A stretch of DNA of 17,239 nt from a halophilic archaeon J07HX64 (GTDB lineage Archaea > Halobacteriota > Halobacteria > Halobacteriales > Haloarculaceae), in assembly GCA_000416085.1 (NCBI GenBank), contig KE356579.1, forward strand, positions 2,036,656 through 2,053,894, given 5' to 3'. Below the pieces are notes generated by a model that saw nothing but the letters and a program-made list of their open reading frames with translations, did not search any database and was not told the DNA's origin. Positions within the stretch are counted from its first letter, which is position 1. Every line of letters begins with the position of its first letter. This document shows positions 1 through 7,108 of the stretch, piece after piece. Made by a program: the position numbers and the translations under genes.

Positions 1-2
1 GA

Positions 3-962
3 CTACTCGACACAGCGGGTGGTCGGGTCGTCTGCTCGGTCGACGACCCGGAGACAGGTCACGACCTGTACGCACTCTCACGGTCGGAACTCGACGCGTC
101 CTTCGAGGAAAGTGCGGTCCGGCTGACGAGCCTGAACGGAGCGTTCGTCGAGGAGCACCCGACCGCCGAGCTACACCGTGTGCGGACCGAACACGACGAT
201 GTGGAGGGTGACGGCGACCCGGTCACGGTCGAGTCGATGGTGTACACGCCCCCGGGGTTCGACCCGGCCGACCCGGAGCCACACCCGACAGTTCTGTGGC
301 CACACGGCGGTCCGATGTCGTACGACGACCCGACGTTCCGTTTCACGAATACGTACTTCACGAGCCGCGGGTACATCGTGCTCAGACCGAACTACCGCGG
401 GAGCACCTCGTACGGGCAGGCGTTCTGCGAGACGCTCCGCGGGCGGTGGGGGAGTGTCGAGGTGGTCGACCAGTTGGCCGCGCTCGACGACCTGGTCGGC
501 CGCGGGTGGGCCGCCCCCGACCGGTTGTTCGCGACCGGGTTCTCCTATGGCGGTATCTCGACGGGCTTTCTCGTCACCGAGACCGACCGGTTCGCAGCGG
601 CGGCCCCGGAACACGGTATCTACGACCGCCGGTCCGCCTTCGGTACCGACGACACACACGTGTTCACCGAACACGACCTCGGCCTGCCGTGGGAGAACCC
701 GGAGCTGTACGAGGCGAACTCCTCGGTAACAGAGATCGACCAGGTCGAGACGCCGCTTCTGGTCACTGCGGGAGAAAACGACTGGCGATGCCCGCCGACA
801 CAGGCAGAACAGCTGTACGTGAGTGTCCGAAAGCAGGGTGTCCCGGCGAAACTCGTCGTCTACCAGGACGAGGGCCACAGCCCTGGTGACCCCGACAACG
901 CGGTTCACCGTCTCGAAACAATCGTCGAGTGGTTCGAGCGGTTCGACCCCACGGAAGACTGA
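3..962 (+). CDS. S9-family prolyl oligopeptidase-like serine peptidase, C-terminal part (5' end outside window)
   Basis: The reading frame is open from the left edge, so only the last 319 residues are visible and the true start lies upstream. They begin with what looks like the end of a beta-propeller segment, followed by an alpha/beta-hydrolase domain typical of peptidase family S9 (acylaminoacyl-peptidase/prolyl oligopeptidase type). Visible family signatures are the oxyanion-region WPHGGP, the nucleophile elbow GFSYGG with Ser coded at 543-545, the acid Asp in GENDW at 780-782, and the catalytic His in EGHSPG at 876-878. All three catalytic residues are therefore present. The expected activity is cleavage of short peptides, often in the cytoplasm; the exact specificity cannot be read from this part. 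No signal sequence can be judged because the N-terminus is missing. The gene converges on the MoxR gene, with 16 bases between the stop codons. Confidence in the family is high. Confidence 0.93.
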   Translation, partial: LLDTAGGRVVCSVDDPETGHDLYALSRSELDASFEESAVRLTSLNGAFVEEHPTAELHRVRTEHDDVEGDGDPVTVESMVYTPPGFDPADPEPHPTVLWPHGGPMSYDDPTFRFTNTYFTSRGYIVLRPNYRGSTSYGQAFCETLRGRWGSVEVVDQLAALDDLVGRGWAAPDRLFATGFSYGGISTGFLVTETDRFAAAAPEHGIYDRRSAFGTDDTHVFTEHDLGLPWENPELYEANSSVTEIDQVETPLLVTAGENDWRCPPTQAEQLYVSVRKQGVPAKLVVYQDEGHSPGDPDNAVHRLETIVEWFERFDPTED

Positions 963-978
963 GCGTCGACCGCCCGTC

Positions 979-1929
979 TCAGGCCACAGTCGGCACCGGG
1001 ACCTCGTCGAGCACCTCCTCGACCACGTCGCGCTTGTCGACCTGGTTTACCTGTGCGTCCGCGGTGAGCACGAGCCGGTGGGCGAGCACAGGTCGGGCGA
1101 CCCGTTTTATCGTATCCGGTGTGACAAAGTCGTCGCCGGCGAGTACGGCACGGGCGCGGGCGGCCTCGAACAGTCGCTGTGAGCCACGGGGGGAGACCCC
1201 GATAGCGACGCGGTGGTCGCTCCGTGTGGCCCGCGTAATCTCGAGCGCGTACCGCATGAGGTCCTCGTCGACGCGAACCGACTCCGGGACCTCCTGCAGG
1301 TCGAGCACCGCGTCGGTCGAGAGCACGCGCTCGACGCTCGGACTGCGCGCCGAGCGGTCGTCGCGGCGTTTGAGAAGCGTGAGTTCGCCGTCGAACTCGG
1401 GGTAGCCCAGACTCGTCTTCACCATGAACCGGTCGATCTGTGCCTCGGGCAGCGCGAATGTCCCCTCCTGTTCGACCGGATTCTGTGTGGCGATCACAAA
1501 AAACGGTTCGGGCAGGTCGTGGGTGTCGCCGTCGACACTGACCTGACGCTCGCCCATCGCCTCCAACAGCGCAGACTGTGTCTTTGGCGGGGCGCGGTTT
1601 ATCTCGTCGGCCAACACCACGTTGTTGAACACCGGACCGGGTCGAAATTCGAACTCCCGGTCCTGTTCGTTGAAGATGTAGGTGCCGGTCACGTCTGCCG
1701 GCAGCAGGTCCGGGGTGAACTGTATGCGGGAGAAGGAGAGTCCAAGCGCGGTGGCCATACTCCGGGCGGTTAGTGTCTTGCCCGTGCCGGGGACATCCTC
1801 CAGCAGAATGTGTCCCCGGGCGAGCATCCCTGTGAGTACGGTTTCCAGGAACCCCCGGTCGCTGACGACCGCCTCAGTGATCGAGTCGACGACTGCTGTA
1901 CACTCGCGTGTTGCCTGCTCTCTATCCAT
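979..1929 (-). CDS. MoxR-family AAA+ ATPase
   Basis: A 316-residue protein with the full MoxR set of motifs. These are Walker A (VPGTGKT, residues 46-52), Walker B (VVLADE, 104-109) followed by INRAPPKTQ, sensor 1 (ATQN, 147-150), the candidate arginine finger in IDRF (Arg167) and sensor 2 in SPRGSQRL (Arg248). The start at 1929 gives the usual short MoxR N-terminus and normal family length. MoxR ATPases act as chaperone-like machines that load or mature partner proteins, often DUF58 or von Willebrand factor A (VWA) proteins, and they are usually encoded just upstream of those partners. Here nothing follows it: the next gene downstream is the convergent peptidase. Its partner is therefore either elsewhere, or is the small membrane protein just upstream, for which there is no functional evidence. 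No Shine-Dalgarno is evident; a weak TATA-like element lies at about 1983-1988. Confidence 0.95.
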   Translation of the reverse strand: MDREQATRECTAVVDSITEAVVSDRGFLETVLTGMLARGHILLEDVPGTGKTLTARSMATALGLSFSRIQFTPDLLPADVTGTYIFNEQDREFEFRPGPVFNNVVLADEINRAPPKTQSALLEAMGERQVSVDGDTHDLPEPFFVIATQNPVEQEGTFALPEAQIDRFMVKTSLGYPEFDGELTLLKRRDDRSARSPSVERVLSTDAVLDLQEVPESVRVDEDLMRYALEITRATRSDHRVAIGVSPRGSQRLFEAARARAVLAGDDFVTPDTIKRVARPVLAHRLVLTADAQVNQVDKRDVVEEVLDEVPVPTVA

Positions 1930-1982
1930 TGTGATCTGACGCCGACTACAGCGTCGCTGTCACCGCGTTCTCCCTCGGGGCA

Positions 1983-1988
1983 TTTTAT
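1983..1988 (-). promoter_or_regulatory. Possible TATA element for the moxR-like gene
   Basis: On the minus strand the AT-rich hexamer ATAAAA stands out from G/C-rich surroundings about 55 bases before the MoxR start codon. With the usual archaeal TATA-to-start-site spacing of 25-27 bases it would give a transcript with a leader of roughly 30 bases. The match to the haloarchaeal TATA consensus is only moderate, so this is tentative. The gene could instead be cotranscribed with the small ORF upstream. Confidence 0.3.
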
Positions 1989-2023
1989 CCTGTCCATCCA
2001 TGGGTATCGCGGACTCAATCCGG

Positions 2024-2176
2024 CTACGCCGCCACGACGGTGAGAGTGCCGCCGAGGGTGGCGAGCCCCCCGAGATCGAAGACCTGCCAGGACGGAGCCC
2101 GGGCGACCACCCACGTGATGAGGGCGATGGCGGTGAGCACCAGCCCGGGGTCGCCCCGACGCGAGACCGGGGCCAC
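2024..2176 (-). CDS. Probable 50-residue membrane miniprotein of unknown function
   Basis: A short GTG-initiated frame ending at TAG (2024-2026). I do not recognise a family. Two hydrophobic segments are visible: residues about 11-25 (containing LVLTAIALITWVV) and about 35-50 at the very C-terminus (containing LATLGGTLTVVAA). They are joined by a short Arg/Pro/Trp/Asp loop. By my count 46 of 50 codons end in G or C, as expected for a real gene in this genome, while the alternative frames give Arg/Ser/Pro-rich nonsense. A TGA stop lies immediately before the GTG, so the frame cannot extend further. A start at the internal GTG (residue 13) is also possible. It lies between the regulator and the moxR-like gene on the same strand, about 95 bases before moxR, so cotranscription with moxR is possible. 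Function unknown; existence moderately supported. Confidence 0.5.
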   Translation of the reverse strand: MAPVSRRGDPGLVLTAIALITWVVARAPSWQVFDLGGLATLGGTLTVVAA

Positions 2177-2358
2177 TCAATAATCTCTTGTACGATACCG
2201 GCGAGCACCGCCACCACCGGCGCGACGCGATTCGTCCGACAGGAGATTCCGTCCTGTGGCGGTGGTATGTACTGGTCGAACCCTCCTATCCTACGTCGGC
2301 CTGGAGGCGGTCAGACGCGGGGGAGGCGAACACCCACGAGTTCAGCCCCGAGAGAGGG

Positions 2359-5196
2359 TCAATCGAACAGTTCCTCGAACACCTTCGCCTGCGCGGCGCG
2401 GAGGTGCTGGTGGTAGGTCGGGCGCGAGATATCCATCGCCTCGGCGAGTTCGTTCCCGTCGATGTCACGGGGCCAGTCGAAGAACCCGCCGAGGTGGGCC
2501 GTCCGGAGCGCGGTCTCTTGACGGTCGGTCAGCCGGTCGCTGATAGCCGCGGTGAAATCCTGCCGGGTCTCGACGGGGCGTTCGCGCTCGTGGTAGCCGA
2601 GCAGCTCTGTCCCGGGGTACTGCTCGGCGACGAGGTCGAACAGCTCGCGCGCCTCGGCCTCGTACGGCAGTTCGACCGTGATGCGGGTTGTGCCCCGTTC
2701 GGCGGTGACAGCCTGGAGCGCGGCGCCGTACTCGGTGAGCACAGCGAGCAACGACTCCTCGACGACCACCTCCAGCAGACACTCACGGTCGTGTGCGACG
2801 ATACAAGTGACCGACTCCACCTCGGGGTCACCCCGAACACGCTCGACAAACGCCTCCGGTTCGACGTCGGTGACCGAGAGGTACATCTCGATGCTCCCGT
2901 CGGCACGGCGGTCGGTGCCGGCGGACTCGAGGCACCCACCGTCGCCGGACAGCCGACTGAACAACAGGTCCGGGTCGCCGATCGCGAGTTCGAGCTCGAT
3001 TGTTTCGGTGGCGTCGAGGATGCGACCCCGCTCGACGGCGTTCGTGGCGTTCGCGGTGGCCCGCCCGAGCGCCTCTAACACCGCACGCTCGCGCTCGTCG
3101 AGTCTGTTCCGGTCCTCGGCACACACCACGAGCACACCGTAGGTAGTGCTCTTGTAGACTAGCGGGACCGCGACGAACGCCTCGACTACACCCGCGAGCC
3201 CGGCCCACGGCTCCGCTGCCGGCAGGTTCTCGACGTCGAACAACCGAGGTGTCCCCTCGCGGTACGTCTCGCTTATCGGGTCGTCACCGTCGAGGGCAAA
3301 CGACCAGTCACCGCCCGACAGGTCCCGACCGGCCCACGCGGCCGGTGTGAGCCGCTCGCTGGTGATGTCCGGCCGGCCGACCCATGCGAACGCGTAGGGG
3401 TCCGCGTCGGCGAGTTCGCCGACGACACCCGACTCGATCTCCTCGCGGGTGGTCGCCTCGACGAGCACCTCGGCGGTCTGCCGGACCAGCCCGTTGACCC
3501 GGTTGAGCACGCGCTCTGTGTGCTCGCGGGCCTCTCGGACCTCGCGCTCACGTTTTGCACGCGTGCAGGCGGCCGCTGCGCTCGTCGCTAGCAGCGCGAG
3601 CAACTGCTCGTCCGCCTCGTCGAACGCGCCGGGCGATGTCGAGCCGACACTCAGCGTTCCACGGACGCCGACGGGGTAGTACATCGCCGAGGCCAGACTG
3701 TCAGGGCCCTGTTCGTCTCCGCCGAAGCTGTCTATGACCTGTTTCTCGCCGGTCGCGAACACCTCACCCGGGTACCCCTCGCCGACCTCGTACACGGGGC
3801 GTTCACCCATTGTTTCCCGGGCGCGCTCGGTGGCGGCGGCCGGTTCGAGTGTGTTCTGGTCGGAGTTGTACAGCCGGAACACGCTCGTGTCGAATCCCAG
3901 AAGCTCCCGCGCCGCGTTGACCGCTATCTCGGCCACCTGCTGTGGGTCCTTTGCCTGCATGAACGAGCGGGTGATCTCGAGCAGGTCCGAGAGTCGCCGC
4001 CGGTGCTCGGTGCGCTCGCTGACGTCACGTCCGACCCCGACCACACCGCTGACCTCGCCGCTCCCGTCGCGGAGCGGCGCCCCGGAGAACTCGTAGGGTA
4101 TCTGCTCGCCGTCTGCGGTTTCGAGCGCCGCCTCCACCGAGGCGTACTCGCCGTTGCGCACCCGGCGGGTAGCCGAGTCGAGGCGGTCGCGGTCCTCGCT
4201 GGCGACGAACTCGGGGGCGGTCATCCCCTCGAGTTCTGCCGCCGTCCGGCCGGTCACCGCCGCGAGCTGGTCGTTCCAGCGAACCAGGGTTCCACTGCTG
4301 TCGAACGCGTACAGCGGGTCCGGCAGACTGTCGATGAGGCTCTCTGTGAACGCCTGCTGTTGTTCCAGCTCCTCCTCGTAGGCCTGCTGTTCCAGCAGGT
4401 AGTGCACCCAGTTGGTCAGCAGCTCCGCGAACGTCTGCTCGCGCTCGCTGAACGGCTCTGCCCGCGGCTCCGGATCGACAAAGCAAACAGTGCCGTACTC
4501 CTCGCTCGCAACCTCGACTGTCGCGCCCAGATAACACTCCAACCCGGTGTGGTCGTACGCCGGGTCGGACGGCCGCTCGGTCCCGGCGGCCGCGATGGCT
4601 GTCGGCCCGGCCCCGTCGATCGTGTGCCGGCAGTACATCGCGGACAGTGGATTCGTCGTGCCCGAGGACAGCCCCTCCGACCCACCCTCCTCCCCGACCG
4701 CGACAGACCTGACGACCTCGTGGGTATCCTCCTCGATACGCGCTAGTGTCGCGTATGCGGTCCCGAGCCGTTTGGCACCGGTCTCGAGTATCCGGTCTAT
4801 CCGCTTGTCGGTCGCGAGTGTCGGGTCGGTGGCGATCCCGTGTAGCGATTCGAGCGCGCGCTCGTTTGCCTGTCCCTCCCCGCTGGGGTTGTCGCGTTGC
4901 TCCTGCAGCACAACCGTTGCACCGTCTCCGACCGGGTACGCGGTCCCCGCCAGCCGCCACCCCTCGTCGCCTGTAAACGGCACCTCCTGCCCGGACCGGC
5001 GGGCCTGCCGACACCCTCTCACCAGCTCTGTCTCCGGAAACCGGTCTCCGAGTCGCTCGCCGACCAGACGGTCCGGTTCGACACCCAGCAGCGCCGCCGC
5101 GCTCCCGCCCAGCGTCGTCACCACTCCGTCTCCGTCCGTCACCAGCAGTCCCTCTGAACCTGCTGTCTCCGTCTCCATTTGTAGCGAATCGTTCAT
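2359..5196 (-). CDS. Multi-sensor PAS/GAF regulator with bacterio-opsin-activator type HTH-10 DNA-binding domain
   Basis: A 945-residue predicted transcription regulator with no transmembrane segments. Domains read from the translation, with rough limits: PAS (10-98), GAF (112-270), short coiled coil (271-283), PAS (284-396, with the ...GVVGVGRDVSERTEHRR ending typical of PAS C-termini), GAF (397-546), coiled coil (545-565), GAF (570-720), the Bat-associated domain (about 725-875), and a C-terminal HTH-10 (about 885-940, with LTDRQETALRTAHLGGFF and SRPTYHQHLRAAQ). This architecture is common in haloarchaeal Bat-like proteins, which are thought to sense redox, light or small ligands and to act directly on DNA. 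There is no kinase, receiver or phosphorylatable His domain. No ligand or target can be deduced. It is monocistronic, with its own TATA box at 5226-5234, which sets the start at 5196 behind a very short leader. Confidence 0.93.
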   Translation of the reverse strand: MNDSLQMETETAGSEGLLVTDGDGVVTTLGGSAAALLGVEPDRLVGERLGDRFPETELVRGCRQARRSGQEVPFTGDEGWRLAGTAYPVGDGATVVLQEQRDNPSGEGQANERALESLHGIATDPTLATDKRIDRILETGAKRLGTAYATLARIEEDTHEVVRSVAVGEEGGSEGLSSGTTNPLSAMYCRHTIDGAGPTAIAAAGTERPSDPAYDHTGLECYLGATVEVASEEYGTVCFVDPEPRAEPFSEREQTFAELLTNWVHYLLEQQAYEEELEQQQAFTESLIDSLPDPLYAFDSSGTLVRWNDQLAAVTGRTAAELEGMTAPEFVASEDRDRLDSATRRVRNGEYASVEAALETADGEQIPYEFSGAPLRDGSGEVSGVVGVGRDVSERTEHRRRLSDLLEITRSFMQAKDPQQVAEIAVNAARELLGFDTSVFRLYNSDQNTLEPAAATERARETMGERPVYEVGEGYPGEVFATGEKQVIDSFGGDEQGPDSLASAMYYPVGVRGTLSVGSTSPGAFDEADEQLLALLATSAAAACTRAKREREVREAREHTERVLNRVNGLVRQTAEVLVEATTREEIESGVVGELADADPYAFAWVGRPDITSERLTPAAWAGRDLSGGDWSFALDGDDPISETYREGTPRLFDVENLPAAEPWAGLAGVVEAFVAVPLVYKSTTYGVLVVCAEDRNRLDERERAVLEALGRATANATNAVERGRILDATETIELELAIGDPDLLFSRLSGDGGCLESAGTDRRADGSIEMYLSVTDVEPEAFVERVRGDPEVESVTCIVAHDRECLLEVVVEESLLAVLTEYGAALQAVTAERGTTRITVELPYEAEARELFDLVAEQYPGTELLGYHERERPVETRQDFTAAISDRLTDRQETALRTAHLGGFFDWPRDIDGNELAEAMDISRPTYHQHLRAAQAKVFEELFD

Positions 5197-5225
5197 TGGA
5201 TACTAACAGGTTAGGTAGCCCGGAG

Positions 5226-5234
5226 TATATAAAT
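5226..5234 (-). promoter_or_regulatory. TATA box of the PAS/GAF/HTH-10 regulator
   Basis: Minus-strand ATTTATATA in the 55-base gap between the MaoC-like gene and the regulator. Its centre is about 34 bases from the ATG at 5196, predicting a transcription start near 5204 and a leader under 10 bases, which is normal in haloarchaea. Confidence 0.7.
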
Positions 5235-5251
5235 CCCGTCTCCTCGGGTCG

Positions 5252-5683
5252 TCAGGGCTCTCGCGGATAGAGTGTGAGCGCGTCAACCCACAGCACCTGC
5301 TCGTCATCCTGATTGTGTGTCTCTATCTCCTGGTGGACGAGTCCGCGCCCCTCGTCGAACGGCTCCTTCTCGCCGAGTGTCAGCGTCGCCGAGAGCCGGT
5401 CGCCGGGCCGAACCGGTTCCGGCCAGCGCAACCCATCGAGCCCCAGTGACCCGACGGTGTGTGCCTCCTGAAGATACCCCTCGACGAGCAGCCGCATCGT
5501 CACCGCAGCCGTCTGCCACCCGCTCGCGACCAGCCCACCGAACGGGCCGTCCGGGTTGTCTGACAGATGAAACCCCTGTGGGTCGTAGCGCTCGGCGAAC
5601 GAGCGTATCCCCTCGCCCGTCAGTTCGTAACTCCACAGTTGGACCCTCTCGCCTGTCGTCACCGCCCCGTAGCTGTCGTGCAC
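5252..5683 (-). CDS. MaoC-like hot-dog fold dehydratase/hydratase
   Basis: A 143-residue protein of the MaoC/(R)-specific enoyl-CoA hydratase type. The hydratase-2 motif is visible as YDPQGFHL, with the candidate catalytic Asp34 and His39, followed by the family's FGGLVASGWQTAA segment (about 48-60). Members hydrate enoyl-CoA or dehydrate hydroxyacyl-CoA thioesters; the substrate here is unknown. The frame is open further upstream, to 5764. However, the TATA-like tract at 5703-5712 predicts transcription starting near 5681, so the GTG at 5681-5683 is chosen as a leaderless start. The GTG at 5687-5689, two codons earlier, is the main alternative. The frame beyond 5689 runs through the promoter and is not believed. 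It lies between btuF and the regulator, with no functional link evident. Confidence 0.85.
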   Translation of the reverse strand: MHDSYGAVTTGERVQLWSYELTGEGIRSFAERYDPQGFHLSDNPDGPFGGLVASGWQTAAVTMRLLVEGYLQEAHTVGSLGLDGLRWPEPVRPGDRLSATLTLGEKEPFDEGRGLVHQEIETHNQDDEQVLWVDALTLYPREP

Positions 5684-5702
5684 GAACACATTTCGGGGTC
5701 GC

Positions 5703-5712
5703 AAATAAAAAA
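5703..5712 (-). promoter_or_regulatory. TATA-like element of the MaoC-like gene
   Basis: Minus-strand TTTTTTATTT in an otherwise G/C-rich region, centred about 25 bases before the GTG at 5683. The spacing fits a leaderless transcript and decides the start chosen for the MaoC-like gene. Confidence 0.6.
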
Positions 5713-5767
5713 CACCGGGCCGGTTTCCGTGATCCGCCGCGGTGACTGCCCCCGGCAGGACCACCGG

Positions 5768-7048
5768 CTATCTGTCCGTGCGTCGTCGTCCGACCGCGAC
5801 GAGCGCACTCAGCGCTACCAGCACCGCGACGACTGTCAACCCGGTCCCGTCACCGTCTGCGCTGCCCTCACTGCCATCCTCACCGGTGCTGTCGTCCGCG
5901 GAGTCATCGACGGACCCGTCTGTGGAATCGTCGGCCCCGTTGTCGGTGGACCCGTCTGTGGAGTCGTCGGCGGATCCGTCTGTGGAATCGTCGGCCCCGT
6001 TGTCGGTGGACCCGTCCGTGGAGTCGTCGGCCGAATCGTCGGCTCCGTCATCGGCAGACCCGTCCGTGGAGTCGTCGGCCCCGTCGTCCGCGGAGTCGTT
6101 GTTGCGTGCGGCCGCGAGCGCCTCGGCGTGGAAGGTTTCCGCGAGGTTCTCGACGACATCGGCGTACCGCGGTCCGCGCTGGTTGAACAGGTTGGGGTCG
6201 ACTCTGGCGATCCGGTCTTGTTGCAGCGCCGTCGTCCCGTTGTAGCCGCTGAACTCCGAGAGCTGGCCGCCCTCTGTCGTGATGACCCACTCGGGGTTGG
6301 CCGCGACGACCTGTTCGGGGTCGAACTGGAGACTGTCGAACCCGGCCGCGATGTTCTCCAGCCCGGCGGTGGTGAGCAGTTCGTGCTGGAGTGACCCCTC
6401 GGTGACAGTGGTGCCGAACCCGGAGTCGTAGAACACCTCCGGTCGCTGTTCGTCCGCGACGGCCGACTCGACGAACTCGAAGGTCCCGGTCATCTCCTCG
6501 ACTGCCTCGTCTGCGGCCTCGCACTCGCCGAGCAACCGGCCCGTCCGGTCGAGCACGTCGGCCAGTCCGTCGAGTTCCGACGGCCGCTCGTAGTAGTAAA
6601 CCGTCAGCCCCGCGTTCCTGAGTTCGGTGACCGAATCCTCCGGCACCTCGTTCGGTGCGAGCACGATGTCCGGGTCGAGATCGACTATCGTCTCGCTGTC
6701 CGGCACAGAGAGTCCCACACTGTCGTCGAACTCGAGGACGTGTGTCCTGTTCTGGCTCCCGTCGAGATACGAGGTCCACTCCCGGACCGGCATCCCCACC
6801 ACCTTCTCCTCCGCGTCCATCTCCCAGATCTGCTGTGCGACACTCGGCAACAGCGCCACAACCCGCTGTGGCTCCTCCTGTATCTCGACCTGCTGGCCCG
6901 TGTTGTCCTCGACTGTCAGCGGGAACTCGCAGGTGTGACCCGACGCGACTGTGCTACCTGTCGACTGGCCGCCCGCGAGACCGGCGGTGAACGCCAACCC
7001 CAACGCGAGCGCGACCAGCACGCACACTGTGACTTTGTCTCTATGCAC
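5768..7048 (-). CDS. btuF: Cobalamin/siderophore ABC importer substrate-binding protein, C-terminally anchored
   Basis: A 426-residue exported binding protein of the Peripla_BP_2 (BtuF/FepB) family. It has a Sec-type signal segment (about 5-27). The binding domain (about 40-312) includes PQRVVALLPS and NQRGPRYADVVE. A low-complexity acidic stalk rich in Asp/Ser/Thr/Gly (about 317-400) is followed by one transmembrane helix (about 402-420) and a basic GRRRTDR tail. The domain order matches archaeosortase-processed PGF-CTERM proteins, but the usual Pro-Gly-Phe is replaced by Thr-Gly-Leu. The start is the GTG at 7046-7048, preceded by a purine-rich GGAAAGG; the upstream in-frame TTG at 7075 lies inside the promoter core. 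It is divergent from btuC and btuD, as expected for the captor of this importer. Cobalamin is the likely substrate by analogy with the Halobacterium btuCDF cluster. A siderophore or haem substrate cannot be excluded. Confidence 0.88.
   Translation of the reverse strand: MHRDKVTVCVLVALALGLAFTAGLAGGQSTGSTVASGHTCEFPLTVEDNTGQQVEIQEEPQRVVALLPSVAQQIWEMDAEEKVVGMPVREWTSYLDGSQNRTHVLEFDDSVGLSVPDSETIVDLDPDIVLAPNEVPEDSVTELRNAGLTVYYYERPSELDGLADVLDRTGRLLGECEAADEAVEEMTGTFEFVESAVADEQRPEVFYDSGFGTTVTEGSLQHELLTTAGLENIAAGFDSLQFDPEQVVAANPEWVITTEGGQLSEFSGYNGTTALQQDRIARVDPNLFNQRGPRYADVVENLAETFHAEALAAARNNDSADDGADDSTDGSADDGADDSADDSTDGSTDNGADDSTDGSADDSTDGSTDNGADDSTDGSVDDSADDSTGEDGSEGSADGDGTGLTVVAVLVALSALVAVGRRRTDR
5891..6100. 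repeat. In-frame tandem repeat encoding the BtuF acidic stalk
   Basis: Two adjacent 60-base units (5913-5972 and 5973-6032) differ at only three positions. Each is built of a 36-base and a 24-base subunit that are themselves multiples of a 12-base motif. Degenerate 24-base copies continue on both sides. On the minus strand the array codes for repeated Asp-Asp-Ser-Thr-Asp-Gly-Ser and Asp-Asn-Gly-Ala blocks, so its length can change without breaking frame. Confidence 0.85.
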
Positions 7049-7073
7049 GTCCTTTCCTGAACACCAGTGCAAC

Positions 7074-7081
7074 AAATATTT
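7074..7081. promoter_or_regulatory. Shared bidirectional TATA core of btuF and btuCD
   Basis: The palindrome AAATATTT sits in the 60-base divergent gap. Its centre is 31.5 bases from the first base of the btuC ATG (7109) and 29.5 bases from the first base of the btuF GTG (7048). It can therefore be read as a TATA box on both strands, giving leaderless or nearly leaderless transcripts each way. No second AT-rich element is present in the gap. Confidence 0.6.
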
Positions 7082-7108
7082 ATCTAATCAAAGCGCAGTT
7101 GATGAACG

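Larger units (their letters stand above)
1930..2358. other. Gap between the moxR-like gene and the HTH-10 regulator
   Basis: This 429-base stretch has no long convincing gene. I see one short minus-strand ORF with a strong coding signature (2024-2176, listed separately) and a weak TATA-like element at 1983-1988. Segment 2177-2358 contains no RNA gene, clear repeat or insertion-sequence end that I can recognise. Its open frames on both strands have rare-residue, Arg/Ser/Pro-rich translations typical of noncoding or shadow frames. Confidence 0.5.

Noticed and set aside
2188..3078. 296-codon plus-strand frame opposite the regulator
   Set aside because: It overlaps the conserved HTH-10 and Bat-associated domains on the other strand; its own translation has no recognisable motif.
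2359..5196. Sensor histidine kinase
   Set aside because: No HisKA or HATPase motifs are present; the chain ends in a Bat-type helix-turn-helix.
5690..5764. Longer N-terminus of the MaoC-like protein, starting at 5764
   Set aside because: The added residues are read through the AT-rich promoter tract and do not resemble the start of MaoC proteins.
5891..6100. Regular repeats that might suggest a CRISPR array
   Set aside because: There are no unique spacers; the units are direct tandem copies with 12-base periodicity inside an open coding frame.
5567..6394. 275-codon plus-strand frame with Gly/Val repeats
   Set aside because: The repeats are the antisense reading of the in-frame Asp/Ser/Thr stalk of BtuF. 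The minus-strand reading gives the signal peptide, binding domain and anchor.
7049..7108. A cobalamin riboswitch upstream of the btu genes
   Set aside because: The gap is only 60 bases and both transcripts appear nearly leaderless, so there is no room for the structured element.
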